Shown here piece after piece: positions 27,614 to 36,214 of a DNA stretch of 64,000 bases (within the stretch, counting starts at the first letter, position 1; each line of letters starts with the position of its first letter). The DNA is taken from contig NZ_JBEPOK010000001.1 of NCBI RefSeq assembly GCF_040546765.1, positions 186,001 to 250,000 of the forward strand, written 5' to 3'. A model generated the notes under the pieces. The model worked only from the letters and a program-made list of their open reading frames with translations, was not told the DNA's origin and made no database searches. A program made the translations under genes and the position numbers. Source of the stretch: Arthrobacter sp. OAP107. Its GTDB lineage: Bacteria > Actinomycetota > Actinomycetes > Actinomycetales > Micrococcaceae.

Positions 27614-28816
27614 TCAAGCCGCTTGAGCGCCGATTCTTGGGATTGGTTCCTGGTAGGGGGTGTGGTCGCGGAGCATGGCCCAGAGGACGTTGATGCGGCG
27701 CCGGGCGAGGGCGATGAGGGCCTGTTTATGGGACTTTCCTTCTCCGCGCTTCCGGTCGTAGTAGATTCGCGAGGCCGGGCTGTTTTTCAGGCTGGAGAGG
27801 GCGGCGAGGTAACAGGTTCGCAGGAGTCTGCGGTTGAAGCGACGCGGCCGGTGCAGATTTCCGCTGATCCGTCCGGAATCACGTGGGACCGGGGCCAGGC
27901 CCGCGACGCTGGCGAGCCGGTCGACGGATTCGAACGCGTCCAGGTTGCCGCCAATGCTCGCGAGGAAAGTCGCTGCAAGAACGGGCCCGAAACCGGGCAT
28001 GCTCAGCAGAACATCGGCGCTGTCGTGCTGCCGGAACAGCTCGGTGATTTGGGCGTCGACGTCGTCGATTTCTGCATCGAGAGTGCTGATCTGCTCGGCC
28101 AGCCGGGCGACCAGGGCAGAGCCTGTGGTCTGGGTTGGGAGGACGGTGTGCTGGGAGTTCGCGGCTATTAGGGCTTTCTCGGCCATCTTGGCACTGTTCC
28201 GGCAGCCGCGCTTCTTCAGCCAGCCGGTGAGCCGGGTCAGGCCTGTCCGCCGGATGCCCTCGGGGGTCTGGTAGCGACCGAGAAGGATGAGGGGCGCTTT
28301 CTTTGAGTAATCGAACGCACGCTCGAGCGCAGGGAAGTACTCCAGCAGAGTGGCACGGAGCCGGTTGATCGCCCTGACACGGTCGCAGATCAGATCCGTG
28401 CGGCGGGCGGTCAGGAGCCGCAGGTCCACGCTTATCTGGTCCGCGCCGCGAACGGGTTGGAGGTCGGTGCGCATCCGCGCTTGGTCAGCGATGATCCGAG
28501 CGTCTTTCGCGTCGGTCTTGCCATCCCCGCGGTAAGTTGCTGCGGCGTGATGCACGATCCGTCCGGGGATATAGAGCAGCTTCTGTGCATGCGCTGCCAA
28601 CAACTCAATCAGCAGCGCGGCGCCGCCGGCGTTCAGATCAGTGGCCCAACAGACTTCACCGCCGGCCGCAATGTCAGCAATCGTGGCTATGAGCTCGAGG
28701 AGCACGGTCTCGTCGTTTTCGACCCGTTTCGAGAGCAGTACCGTTCCCGTTTGATCGATCACGACGCAATGATGGGCTCTTTTGCCCGAGTCGATTCCTA
28801 CCCAGATTGCCGGCAT
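27614..28816 (-). CDS. IS110-family transposase (DEDD recombinase)
   Basis: 400 residues. RuvC-like DEDD domain: Asp in IWVGIDSGKRAHHCVV, acidic residue in CWATDLNAGGAA, and Asp pair in GKTDAKDARIIADQ. C-terminal domain: LLSMPGFGPVLAATFLASIG helix-hairpin-helix and LAPVPRDSGRISGNLHRPRR carrying the DSG serine nucleophile. Intact and full length. Sequence is clearly different from copy 1 although the 3' ends share GGCTTGACAGA, so two separate IS110 lineages are present. Confidence 0.93.
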   Translation of the reverse strand: MPAIWVGIDSGKRAHHCVVIDQTGTVLLSKRVENDETVLLELIATIADIAAGGEVCWATDLNAGGAALLIELLAAHAQKLLYIPGRIVHHAAATYRGDGKTDAKDARIIADQARMRTDLQPVRGADQISVDLRLLTARRTDLICDRVRAINRLRATLLEYFPALERAFDYSKKAPLILLGRYQTPEGIRRTGLTRLTGWLKKRGCRNSAKMAEKALIAANSQHTVLPTQTTGSALVARLAEQISTLDAEIDDVDAQITELFRQHDSADVLLSMPGFGPVLAATFLASIGGNLDAFESVDRLASVAGLAPVPRDSGRISGNLHRPRRFNRRLLRTCYLAALSSLKNSPASRIYYDRKRGEGKSHKQALIALARRRINVLWAMLRDHTPYQEPIPRIGAQAA

Positions 28817-28857
28817 ATCTTAGGTCCCTTCGATCAGCTCCAATTTCCGTTGGCCCT

Positions 28858-29040
28858 GTCGATAACCACGCCGGCACGTCCTTACCCAACGATCAATGTC
28901 GTAAGTCTCAATCAGCGGTCGAGTCATCGGCGGGCAGCGGGCGGCCATTCCCAGTGAGCCGTCCAAGCGGCAGGGCGATCTCTGCCATGCCCGCCGCCCG
29001 AGGGTGATCGAAACACTACGACAGCTCCGAAATCACCCAC
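28858..29040 (-). ncRNA. candidate IS110 bridge RNA (copy 2)
   Basis: Minus-strand RNA of about 180 nt with three stem-loops. 5' stem: GGGTGAT/ATCACCC (29038-29032 with 29008-29002). Target loop: stem GGGCGGC (28999-28993) with GCCGCCC (28945-28939), enclosing ATCGCC (28979-28974) and TGGGAA (28953-28948). The interrupted IS30 target on this strand reads ATCGCC-TTCCCA, so the two guides cover both halves. Donor loop: stem CGATGACT (28929-28922) with GGTTATCG (28867-28860), enclosing ATTGAGA (28912-28906), identical to the element's 3' end, and GTAAGGA (28885-28879), the complement of its 5' end TCCTTAC. Layout and size match the IS621 bridge RNA. Confidence 0.85.
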
Positions 29041-29521
29041 AACAACACCGTAAGGAAGGCGATTTGATCACCGGAACCCACAACCAGTCGGCGATCGGAA
29101 CCCTGGTGGAACGCACCACGCGCTATGTCATGCTCGTGCACCTTCCGGTGGACCACACTGCGGAATCAGTCCGCGACGGGCTGATCAAGACCATGGGAAC
29201 CCTGCCCGCACATCTGCGCGGATCCCTCACTTGGGACCAAGGCGCCGAAATGGCCAAGCACAGCGCGTTCAGCCTCGCCACCGACATGGACGTCTACTTC
29301 TGCGACCCTGCCAGCCCATGGCAGCGAGGGTCCAACGAAAACACCAACGGGTTACTCCGCCAATACTTCCCCAAAGGCACCGACCTGAGCGTCTACGGGC
29401 CCGAGGACCTCGAACACGTCGCCCAAGAACTCAACGCACGACCACGCGAAACACTCGCCTGGGACACTCCCGCCGAACGTCGTCGTGCTTTACTGATACC
29501 CAACTGACCTCGGGTGTTGCA

Positions 29522-29940
29522 TCGACCCCTGGAATCCGCCTCAGCGGGCAATTCCATGGCCATCTACGGGCAGTTTTTCATGGCCGCCAACAGGCCCTAA
29601 CCACGCTCATCTGCGAAGGGCCCGATTTCCACGTCGCCGGCACTGAGGTGCACCCCCTTCGGGCAAGAGCCGCTACGAGTACTTGTGCCGGCGGCAGACA
29701 TACGCCCGAATACAGCCCAGGTCCTGCGGGCGGCCGGGTCCACCCGCTGGATCCGTGACGCTACGTTGCGAGGTGATCGGTGGGGCACGGAGAGACGGTG
29801 GCGGCGTCCTCGATCCCTGCCTCGTGGAGGCTTGTCCAGCGGGCCCTGGGACTCGCAGCTCTCACTACGCCCTCTCCCGATGACCAGCCCAAGCCGGCAC
29901 GTCAACTGGACCAGAGATTCGAGCTGTACGCGTGGTCCGG
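29522..29940. other. intergenic stretch without a recognisable gene
   Basis: 419 bp between the IS30 right end and the MHS permease stop. Several short frames overlap but none shows family motifs. Confidence 0.4.
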
Positions 29941-31287
29941 TTACCGGGGAACTGCCGGTTGCAGAGGAGCGCGGTAGGTTTCTTTCATAAGGGTAAGTGC
30001 GGCTAGGGCAATTACAGCCTCCACTCCAAAAAAGATGATGTATGCCCAAGCATTGTTAGCAAACGCGGCAGCCAAGGTCGATGCAATCAGAGGTGAGAAT
30101 CCTGCGCCCAACAGCGTTCCAATTTGTTTTGCAATTGAGAACCCAGAGAAGCGTACGGCCGTCGGATAGTTCTCGGAAATGAGTGCACCCTCAACGCCGT
30201 ACATCAGTGCCTGCGCCACTCCGATAGCTACTACCATCCCGCATCCCACAAGCAGAATATTCTGCGACGGCAGTAGGTACAGGAAGTAAACCGTAACCGT
30301 TACCATTGCGAGCGGAATACCGATGTAGTAGTTGCGTTTTCGTCCGCCCGAGTCGGATAGGCGACCACAGAGGGGAATCGTGATCAGCGAAACAACGCCC
30401 GCAATCATGGTGGCTACGGTAAGTCCGGTCACCGACAGACCGTAGTTCCGAGGCCCAATCGACAGTGCAAAAGTTGCAACGAGGTGGTAGAGGGTGGAAG
30501 CAACCATTGCCAGGGCGATGCCGGCAAGAGTAGGCCTCCATGCAGTACGGAAGACCTCAAGAGCAGGAACTTTTACAATCTGTTGCTTCTTCTGGAAGGC
30601 CGGCGATTCGGTGATTCGGCGCCGGATGTAGGCCCCGATTACAACTAGGATAATGCTGCCCAGAAATGGCATACGCCATCCCCAAGAAAGTAGATCTTCC
30701 CGCGGCATCAGACTCAACAAGGCGACGGAACCGACAGAAAGTATGACCCCAACACTGGCGGTGGCCATGACGATTGACCCATACAGGCCACGCCGGTTAT
30801 CCGGAGCCGTTTCAAGGGTTAGAAGTGTACCGGCTCCCGTTTCACCACCTACGCCAATTCCTTGACAAAACCGAAGCGCGACCAAGAGTATGGGCGCCCA
30901 TATGCCTATCGTTTCGTAGGTGGGCAGCAAACCAATTCCTATCGTGGAAGCTCCCATCAACAGAAGAGTCACCATGAATATCTTCTTCCGACCAATTTTG
31001 TCGCCGAAGTGGCCAAATACGATACCCCCAATTGGCCGTGCACCGTACCCCACGGCCAGTGTTGAGAATACGATAATTGTGCCGACTACAGGGTCGAATG
31101 TCGGGAAGAACAGTTGATTGAACACGACGGGCGCCAGGAAGCCATACAGGAGAAAGTCGTACCATTCTATTGTGGTGCCCAGCGCACTTGATACCACTGT
31201 TCTTCGACGGTTGGTCTGACTGGGCACTGGCGCGTCCGGTCCGGAGTTCGGTCCTGCGTCTGAAGTAGATAGATTGTATTGCGTCAT
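29941..31287 (-). CDS. MFS permease, metabolite:H+ symporter (MHS) family
   Basis: 448 residues, about 12 membrane helices. MHS-type features: SALGTTIEWYDFLLYGFLAP in helix 1, HFGDKIGRKKIFMVTLLLMG loop, RFCQGIGVGGETGAGTLLTL in helix 4, RRITESPAFQ in the central loop and LSDSGGRKRNYYIG between helices 8 and 9. Typical substrates are organic acids (citrate, shikimate, alpha-ketoglutarate, aromatic acids). Last gene of the ligase-lactonase-lyase unit, so it probably imports that pathway's substrate. GC is visibly lower than the genes before 29 kb, a sign of separate origin. Confidence 0.88.
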   Translation of the reverse strand: MTQYNLSTSDAGPNSGPDAPVPSQTNRRRTVVSSALGTTIEWYDFLLYGFLAPVVFNQLFFPTFDPVVGTIIVFSTLAVGYGARPIGGIVFGHFGDKIGRKKIFMVTLLLMGASTIGIGLLPTYETIGIWAPILLVALRFCQGIGVGGETGAGTLLTLETAPDNRRGLYGSIVMATASVGVILSVGSVALLSLMPREDLLSWGWRMPFLGSIILVVIGAYIRRRITESPAFQKKQQIVKVPALEVFRTAWRPTLAGIALAMVASTLYHLVATFALSIGPRNYGLSVTGLTVATMIAGVVSLITIPLCGRLSDSGGRKRNYYIGIPLAMVTVTVYFLYLLPSQNILLVGCGMVVAIGVAQALMYGVEGALISENYPTAVRFSGFSIAKQIGTLLGAGFSPLIASTLAAAFANNAWAYIIFFGVEAVIALAALTLMKETYRAPLQPAVPR

Positions 31288-31355
31288 GTCTGTTCCTGAC
31301 CGTTTTTTAAACGTTTTACATCACGAAAAGTTGTATACGAAACCTTTAAATTAGT

Positions 31356-32317
31356 GGACTAACTCAGCGATACGTTTGTAGGGCGCGTCCCCGCATTACT
31401 TTTCCGGGAAGGGAATGTCCAACAATGGACTCGGCTTGGAGGGCGACGTCGATAAGGCGGTCAAGGTCGACCCCGGTGTCGATTCCCATTTCGTGGCACA
31501 TGTGCACGAACTCCTCCGTGGCGATGTTCCCGGCAGCGCCGTGGTCCCCGCCGAATGGGCATCCGCCCAACCCTGCGACTGAAGCGTCGAAGTCATGTGC
31601 TCCCAGCTGCATCGCCGCGTACGCGTTGGCGATACCCATGCCACGGGTATCGTGCAGGTGCATCCGAATATCGTGTTCCGGCCAACGCTCTCGAACTTCA
31701 CCGACGGTGCGACGAATTTGTTCGGGGTTGGCCCATCCCATGGTGTCCGCCAAAAGCAAAGTGGGGATATGGACACCTGCGTCCGCTGCTACTGCAAGCG
31801 CACGCGTGAAGCGATCGATCACAGCGCCCAGGTCGACGTCTCCTGCGTAGTTACAGCCGAAGGCTGCCGCGACCGACAGGTAGGACACGGGGACGTTCGC
31901 ATCGCGAGCGACCGCGAGCGAATCCGGGATGTCGGCAAGCACCTGCTCGGTGGACCGTCTCATGTTCTTGTGGGAAAACTCCTCGCTGGCCGAGACGATC
32001 ACCGCGGCCTTGACGTCCAGAGTGCCGACTGCGAGTGCGCGTTCGAGACCCTGCTTGTTCAGGTAAACACAGGTGTATTCGGTGCCCGGCTTCCGGGTGA
32101 ACCCTGTTGCGACCTGCTCGGCGTCCGCCATTTGCGGCACCCACTTCGGTGAGACGAAAGAGGTAACTTCGATCTCCGGGAAGTTGCACTCAGACAGAAG
32201 GTCCACCAGACGGATCTTCTCCGCCGTCGGGATTGGTCCCTTCTCGATCTGCATACCTTCACGCGCGCCTACTTCACGCACCACGACAGACTTAGGCAGT
32301 GTCATTAGTCATCCTCC
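31356..32317. repeat. 962-bp near-perfect repeat, copy A (HMG-CoA lyase-like gene)
   Basis: Matches 36215-37176 at a constant offset of 4859 bp. The one difference I find is C at 32147 against T at 37006, a synonymous change. It covers the lyase gene plus 8 bp after its stop and 12 bp before its start; sequence on both outer sides diverges at once. Confidence 0.95.
31364..32305 (-). CDS. hydroxymethylglutaryl-CoA lyase-like enzyme (copy A)
   Basis: DRE-TIM metallolyase of 313 residues that cleaves a 3-hydroxy-3-methylacyl-CoA. N-terminal VREVGAREGMQIEKG corresponds to the VREVGPRDGLQNE motif of the family, but the metal-site Asp is Glu here. EVTSFVSPKWVPQMADAEQV, LADTMGWANP and HLHDTRGMGIANAYAAMQLG (metal His pair) are conserved, and the Cys loop reads AGLGGCPFGGDHGAAGNIATEE. 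ATG overlaps the lactonase stop (TAATG). The Glu substitution and the ligase/lactonase context suggest a substrate other than HMG-CoA. Confidence 0.88.
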   Translation of the reverse strand: MTLPKSVVVREVGAREGMQIEKGPIPTAEKIRLVDLLSECNFPEIEVTSFVSPKWVPQMADAEQVATGFTRKPGTEYTCVYLNKQGLERALAVGTLDVKAAVIVSASEEFSHKNMRRSTEQVLADIPDSLAVARDANVPVSYLSVAAAFGCNYAGDVDLGAVIDRFTRALAVAADAGVHIPTLLLADTMGWANPEQIRRTVGEVRERWPEHDIRMHLHDTRGMGIANAYAAMQLGAHDFDASVAGLGGCPFGGDHGAAGNIATEEFVHMCHEMGIDTGVDLDRLIDVALQAESIVGHSLPGKVMRGRALQTYR

Positions 32318-33219
32318 TTCGGGGACACAGCTGGGGGCGTCGCTCCTACCAGCACGGGGCACTTTGCTTGGTGGGTTTGCAATCCAGGGATGTCGTTGGT
32401 CAGGTGATACACAGCACCGACACGCTCAGCCGGGTTCAAGGACCCCGTGGTGATGAATATCTCGTCCATTGCAGTGCCGCCGAAACAAACGTTGGTCACA
32501 ATTTCCTGGGGCACATTGATGGTGCGCTGCAGGTCTCCGCCAGGACCGAAAACAAGCACACGGGATGCGAACGCGTTTGCTACCCAGACACTTCCATCAG
32601 CCGCAACCGCTAGCCCATCAGGGATGCCAGCGTCCATCGTGGCGAACAGACGTGGTTTGCCGACGCGGCCGCAATCAACGTCGTAGTCATATACGAAGAC
32701 AGCCCGCTGACCAGAATCCGCATAGAAGAGGCTGGTGTCGTCTGGTGAGAACGCCAAACCGTTGGTGTGCCGAACCTTAGGTGTCGGTATTAGACATCGG
32801 GCGGATCCGTCCAAGTCGATGAGCCAAAGACTCCCGTGGTCGGAGAGATGGTTCTCCTCGGTGGGTCGTGACCCTAACATACCGGCCAGCACGCGGCCCG
32901 ATGCATCGGCACACATATCGCTGAATCCGACCATTCCACTTATTTCAGGGGTGTTGTCTAACAGAACGACCGTCGACGATGTATCGGTTCCCTTGTATGC
33001 GACATTACGACCGGATACGACAAGACCGCCCGCCTGATGACGCACCAAACCACCAATTCCTCGTCGGTGTTGCACGACAGTGGTGGGGCCAGTTCCAGCC
33101 TCGTTGAGACCAAACACCCCACCCCCCTCGGCGTCGGCGAATACCAAACCGGAAGTTGGATCCCAGACCGGCCCCTCCAGTAAATGGAATCCCGCGGCTA
33201 TCTTTTCGAGATGCGTCAT
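32305..33219 (-). CDS. SMP-30/gluconolactonase family protein
   Basis: Six-bladed beta-propeller metal-dependent lactonase, 304 residues from the ATG at 33219 that overlaps the ligase stop (ATGA). Blade and metal features: HLLEGPVWDPTSGLVFADAE with the conserved Glu, MVGFSDMCADASGRVLAGML, TPKVRHTNGLAFSPDDTSLFYADSG with the Asn, and ATMDAGIPDGLAVAADGSVW with the Asp. Probably hydrolyses a lactone intermediate. The C-terminal 40 residues (from ERVGAV) reappear in diverged form at the end of the permease at 37164. Confidence 0.88.
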   Translation of the reverse strand: MTHLEKIAAGFHLLEGPVWDPTSGLVFADAEGGGVFGLNEAGTGPTTVVQHRRGIGGLVRHQAGGLVVSGRNVAYKGTDTSSTVVLLDNTPEISGMVGFSDMCADASGRVLAGMLGSRPTEENHLSDHGSLWLIDLDGSARCLIPTPKVRHTNGLAFSPDDTSLFYADSGQRAVFVYDYDVDCGRVGKPRLFATMDAGIPDGLAVAADGSVWVANAFASRVLVFGPGGDLQRTINVPQEIVTNVCFGGTAMDEIFITTGSLNPAERVGAVYHLTNDIPGLQTHQAKCPVLVGATPPAVSPKEDD

Positions 33220-34820
33220 AGTCGACCAACCTCGACTCCCTCCGACACGCGGTCCCACAACTGCTTGACGTTTGATTGCGCATCCTGGCGAAGCGAATGC
33301 TTTTGAATTTTTCCGCTCTCAGTTCTCGGCAGGTCTTCGCGTGTATCGATAAATCGCGGCACCATGAAATATGACATTCGCCCCTCACACCATTTAATTA
33401 GATCAGCCGGCACGAAGTTATGGCCTGGTGTAATAATAAGCGAAACTCCGACTTCTTCGTCTCCGTCAATCGCTACCGCATAGGCGCAGACTTCCGCAAT
33501 GCCCTCGTAGTCCATCAACACCTGCTCGACCTCGAACGCAGATATGTTCTCACCGCGCCTGCGGATGGCGTCCTTTTTTCGATCCTTGAAGTACAAAAAT
33601 CCGTCTGCGTCGCAAATTCCTAAATCCCCGGTATGGAACCACTGATTCCGCAGACTAGCCGCTGTTTCGGTTGGCATTTTGTAGTAGCCCGAGGCGCTGT
33701 GCCATGGCGTCTTTGTGCGCAGGACAATCTCCCCAAGTTGTCCGTCTGCTACCGCGAAATCGTCATCGTCAACGATTCGTACCTCGAAATGAGGTGACAC
33801 CAGTCCGCAAGATCCAAACTTGTCAGCCGGATCATCCATGGTCGAAAAATTTGAAACGCCGAAATCCGTTAACCCAAAACACGACACTAGCTGGACGTGC
33901 CAGCGTTCTTCCATTTGACGACCGCGGTCTGGTATGGGTCCCGCCATGATTTGACGAAGCGTATTCTTACGCTCATATTCGGATACGTCAAGATTCCAGA
34001 GAATATCACCCATCGAACCTAATAGATTCGTCAGAGTCGCACCGTAGACATATACGTCACGCCAAAAGTTGGATGCCGAAAACTTAGGCTTTATGACGAC
34101 TGTGGCTCCGACCAATAAGCACCCATAAGTGGCGGAATGCAAAGCATTCCCATGAAACAAGGGCATCGATACGTACATGATGTCGTCGCTGCGATAGCTG
34201 TGTGCATCGGCGAACCCCCCGGCCCACGTAAGGGCGTACGCGTGTGTGTACATAACGGCCTTCGATGGGCCGGTCGTCCCTGAGGTGTACATAAGGAAGG
34301 CTTGATCGTTGTATCTCACTTCAGTTTTGGGCGCAAGTGTATTGCTGGACCTCAGATCGTTGAACTTCAAGACAATGAGATCAGCAGGCAGGTCGGCGCC
34401 AGAGGGCGGTTCACCGACGATGATCAAGCGCTTCAAAGAGGAAGTCAGATGGATGATCGCCGCGATATGCGGAAGGAACTGTGCGTCAGCGATCAGCGTG
34501 GTGGCATCAGCGTGATCAAGATTGTAGGCCAGCCCCTTGCCTCTCGCCGATGTGTTCAGCGGGACGGCTACGGCGCCCAGTTTTCCTAAAGCAAAAATTG
34601 AGAGCAAAATCTCTGGACCGTTACCCAACATAACCGCTACGTGATCGCCGAAATCAACTCCAGCTGAACTCAGGCCGTTAGCGAGTCTGTTGGTTTCCAG
34701 CTCTACCTCCTGGTAACTGAAACTGACTGTTTCGAAGACCAAGCACGGTTTGTCACGGTGTCGTGCTGCTTGGGTCGAGAGAACCTCTCCGATCGTCAAG
34801 TCTCGAAGGGCGAACTGCAT
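33216..34820 (-). CDS. acyl-CoA synthetase (AMP-forming)
   Basis: Activates a carboxylic acid to its CoA thioester via an acyl-adenylate. Start taken at the ATG 34820 (MQFALRDLTIGEVLS), 534 residues; an alternative start at 34874 would place the operator inside the gene. ANL-family motifs: P-loop FLMYTSGTTGPSKAVMYTH, FGLTDFGVSNFS (A5), HTGDLGICDADGFLYFKDRKKD (A7/A8), RRRGENISAFEVEQ hinge, and C-terminal catalytic Lys in RTESGKIQKHSLRQ. First gene of the operon ligase-lactonase-lyase-permease, all overlapping or closely spaced. Resembles CaiC-type carnitine/crotonobetaine ligases; substrate unknown. Confidence 0.88.
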   Translation of the reverse strand: MQFALRDLTIGEVLSTQAARHRDKPCLVFETVSFSYQEVELETNRLANGLSSAGVDFGDHVAVMLGNGPEILLSIFALGKLGAVAVPLNTSARGKGLAYNLDHADATTLIADAQFLPHIAAIIHLTSSLKRLIIVGEPPSGADLPADLIVLKFNDLRSSNTLAPKTEVRYNDQAFLMYTSGTTGPSKAVMYTHAYALTWAGGFADAHSYRSDDIMYVSMPLFHGNALHSATYGCLLVGATVVIKPKFSASNFWRDVYVYGATLTNLLGSMGDILWNLDVSEYERKNTLRQIMAGPIPDRGRQMEERWHVQLVSCFGLTDFGVSNFSTMDDPADKFGSCGLVSPHFEVRIVDDDDFAVADGQLGEIVLRTKTPWHSASGYYKMPTETAASLRNQWFHTGDLGICDADGFLYFKDRKKDAIRRRGENISAFEVEQVLMDYEGIAEVCAYAVAIDGDEEVGVSLIITPGHNFVPADLIKWCEGRMSYFMVPRFIDTREDLPRTESGKIQKHSLRQDAQSNVKQLWDRVSEGVEVGRL

Positions 34821-35130
34821 CAGGACCTCGCTTACATAGATTCTGCTCTCTGGATCCAGAACGTCCGACAGCATGCATAAACTGTGACTCAGAAGACAGT
34901 GACTGTCAAGAAATCAGCAATCCGGCCCCACGTTGGCGTGCAGCCGCAACGAACACCAGAGTCCGGTCGGTTGCGATCCTCGGCGCACTGGCCTTACCGG
35001 TGGCGGAACTGTGTAGGTAAGCCGTTACAACCCCTGGACAAGGTGGCTTGTCCCCGAATTCCGCGACCTCGGGAACGAACTGCGCATGTGCATGGATGCA
35101 GTACGGTGCCGGACCTTTCGAGCGATACTG
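34672..35130. repeat. diverged duplicate segment, copy A (ligase 5' end and promoter)
   Basis: Covers about 50 ligase codons and about 300 bp upstream; clearly similar to 41083-41540 with scattered substitutions and small indels. Shared anchors include TTCGAAGACCAAGCACGG, GAACTGCATCAGGACCTCG and CATAAACTGTGACT/GGATAAACTGTGACT. Beyond it, 35131-35439 holds no recognisable gene. Confidence 0.85.
34849..34860. promoter_or_regulatory. palindromic TCTGGATCCAGA operator candidate
   Basis: Perfect 12-bp palindrome 28 bp upstream of the ligase ATG, within a segment duplicated at 41083-41540 where the palindrome is conserved although surrounding bases have diverged. Same core as 7227 and 9747. Confidence 0.55.
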
Positions 35131-35439
35131 CATAGCCGCCAGGTGTTTAGCCTGGACGTGCCCCGGTCGACGGTGGGCACGACCCCGCTTCTCGAGCTGA
35201 CCAGCGAAATGGGCGATCTACCCGTGGTACACGCTTGGCTTGGCGTTGATTCTTTTCAGCAACTCGTAGTGGAGGCGATCGCTGTTAGTCAGTTAGTCCA
35301 GCTCCTAATGAACCAATTGCTCACCCATGTGCCTAAGGAGCCCTCGGCATCGTGGTACTAGCCATGTGCAGATCGAACAAAAAAGCATTTCGGAGCCAAG
35401 TACGGAAGATTTGCCGCACGGACTGATCATGAAAGCCCT

Positions 35440-35625
35440 CGTCGCCTTGAACATTCGATCGTCATCGTTGTCTGGAACATGCTCACCACCGGCGAGCTCC
35501 ACAGGGACCCTCGACCCCATAATCCAGCCGGCCAAAGCACGGGCACGCGCCATCAATCAGCTCCAAGCCTTTGGGCTACACCGTCGTCCTCGAACCGGCC
35601 CAACAACCGGTTGACCACACCGCAC
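35440..35625 (+). pseudogene. C-terminal fragment of an IS110-family transposase
   Basis: VWNMLTTGELHRDPR in one frame and KARARAINQLQAFG in the next match the usual C-terminal end of actinobacterial IS110 transposases. Frameshifted and without the catalytic domains. The rest of 35626-35990 is empty. Confidence 0.5.
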
Positions 35626-35990
35626 GGCTGTGCCGCACGAAGCACCGCACCAAAGCCGGGTTCTCATCGCCCGTGGTTGGCTAATTTTCGTGAGAGCCTG
35701 ACAGCACATTCGATCACGGCGCGCGCCAGCCACCGGACGAAGCCCCGAACCAACACGAAAGTGCGGTCCAAGACAACCCACTCCTGGACCGCTCATCCTT
35801 GCCCTCTTGGCAGGGAACGCTTGTAGATCATGTTTTTCATCGAAGTTGTTTCTGATTGTGGTCCTTCGGAAGGACTGTGCCGAGCACCCTTATCCGGGGG
35901 CTAGCGGCATGCTGCTCGGTCGAGAAATCGGCTTTTTGCTGAGAGGTCTGGACGTGGAGACGTCAGTTTTATCTGTTGCAATTAGCTGCC

Positions 35991-36206
35991 GGACGGGGGC
36001 GAGTACAGGACCCACGCGGGTCACCGGCTCGAACGAGGACTCGAGCCGGTGACCGACCGCGCTCCGTATTGGACCGCGTGCAATATTCATTAGTGACTCA
36101 GGACCGACGCCTGTGTCGATACCCAGCAGCGCGAAAAGGCGCACTAGCTCCCCCGTTGCAATATTCCCTGTAGCGCGTCGGGAAAACGCCGCGCCACCGG
36201 ACTCGG
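35991..36206 (-). pseudogene. 3' remnant of a diverged HMG-CoA lyase paralogue
   Basis: On the minus strand the frame reads SGGAAFSRRATGNIATGELV then LFALLGIDTGVGPESLMNIA, aligned with GNIATEEFVHMCHEMGIDTGVDLDRLID of the intact lyase. It starts exactly where the intact copy B ends (36215), so a complete lyase gene has displaced the front part of an older, diverged one. Confidence 0.7.
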
Positions 36207-36214
36207 GGGCAGCC

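Larger units (their letters stand above)
27600..29057 (-). mobile_element. IS110-family insertion sequence (copy 2)
   Basis: 1458 bp nested in the IS30 transposase gene; the boundaries are exact because the interrupted reading frame resumes. GGAA (27596-27599 and 29054-29057) flanks both sides and contains the crossover core. The transposase is on the minus strand, its upstream non-coding end (28817-29057, 241 bp) carries a candidate bridge RNA, and the opposite end is only 14 bp beyond the stop. Confidence 0.9.
26196..29507 (+). pseudogene. IS30-family transposase interrupted by IS110
   Basis: Codons 1-468 (26196-27599) and 469-617 (29058-29507) join in frame once the IS110 element is removed. 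N-terminal half has at least three repeated HTH-like units: LGTVAEAAKELGLNRSTCQK, TGNVVEAAREVGLNTSTANT and VGSVTVAARQLGMNRSTCSN. Then comes the standard IS30 HTH (GASIRAIARDLGRNQGSISR). The DDE domain is broken exactly between HWE and GDLITG, the first catalytic Asp. The second half has LTWDQGAEMAKH (second Asp) and WQRGSNENTNGLLRQYFPKG (Glu). No other lesion is visible, so precise loss of IS110 would restore it. Confidence 0.88.
26161..29521 (+). mobile_element. IS30-family element split by an IS110 insertion
   Basis: Left tip TGCAACGCCC at 26161 and right tip ending GGGTGTTGCA at 29521 are imperfect terminal inverted repeats. Between them lie the two halves of one transposase gene with an IS110 element (27600-29057) nested inside. 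Without the insert the element is about 1.9 kb. No clear target duplication is seen. Confidence 0.8.
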
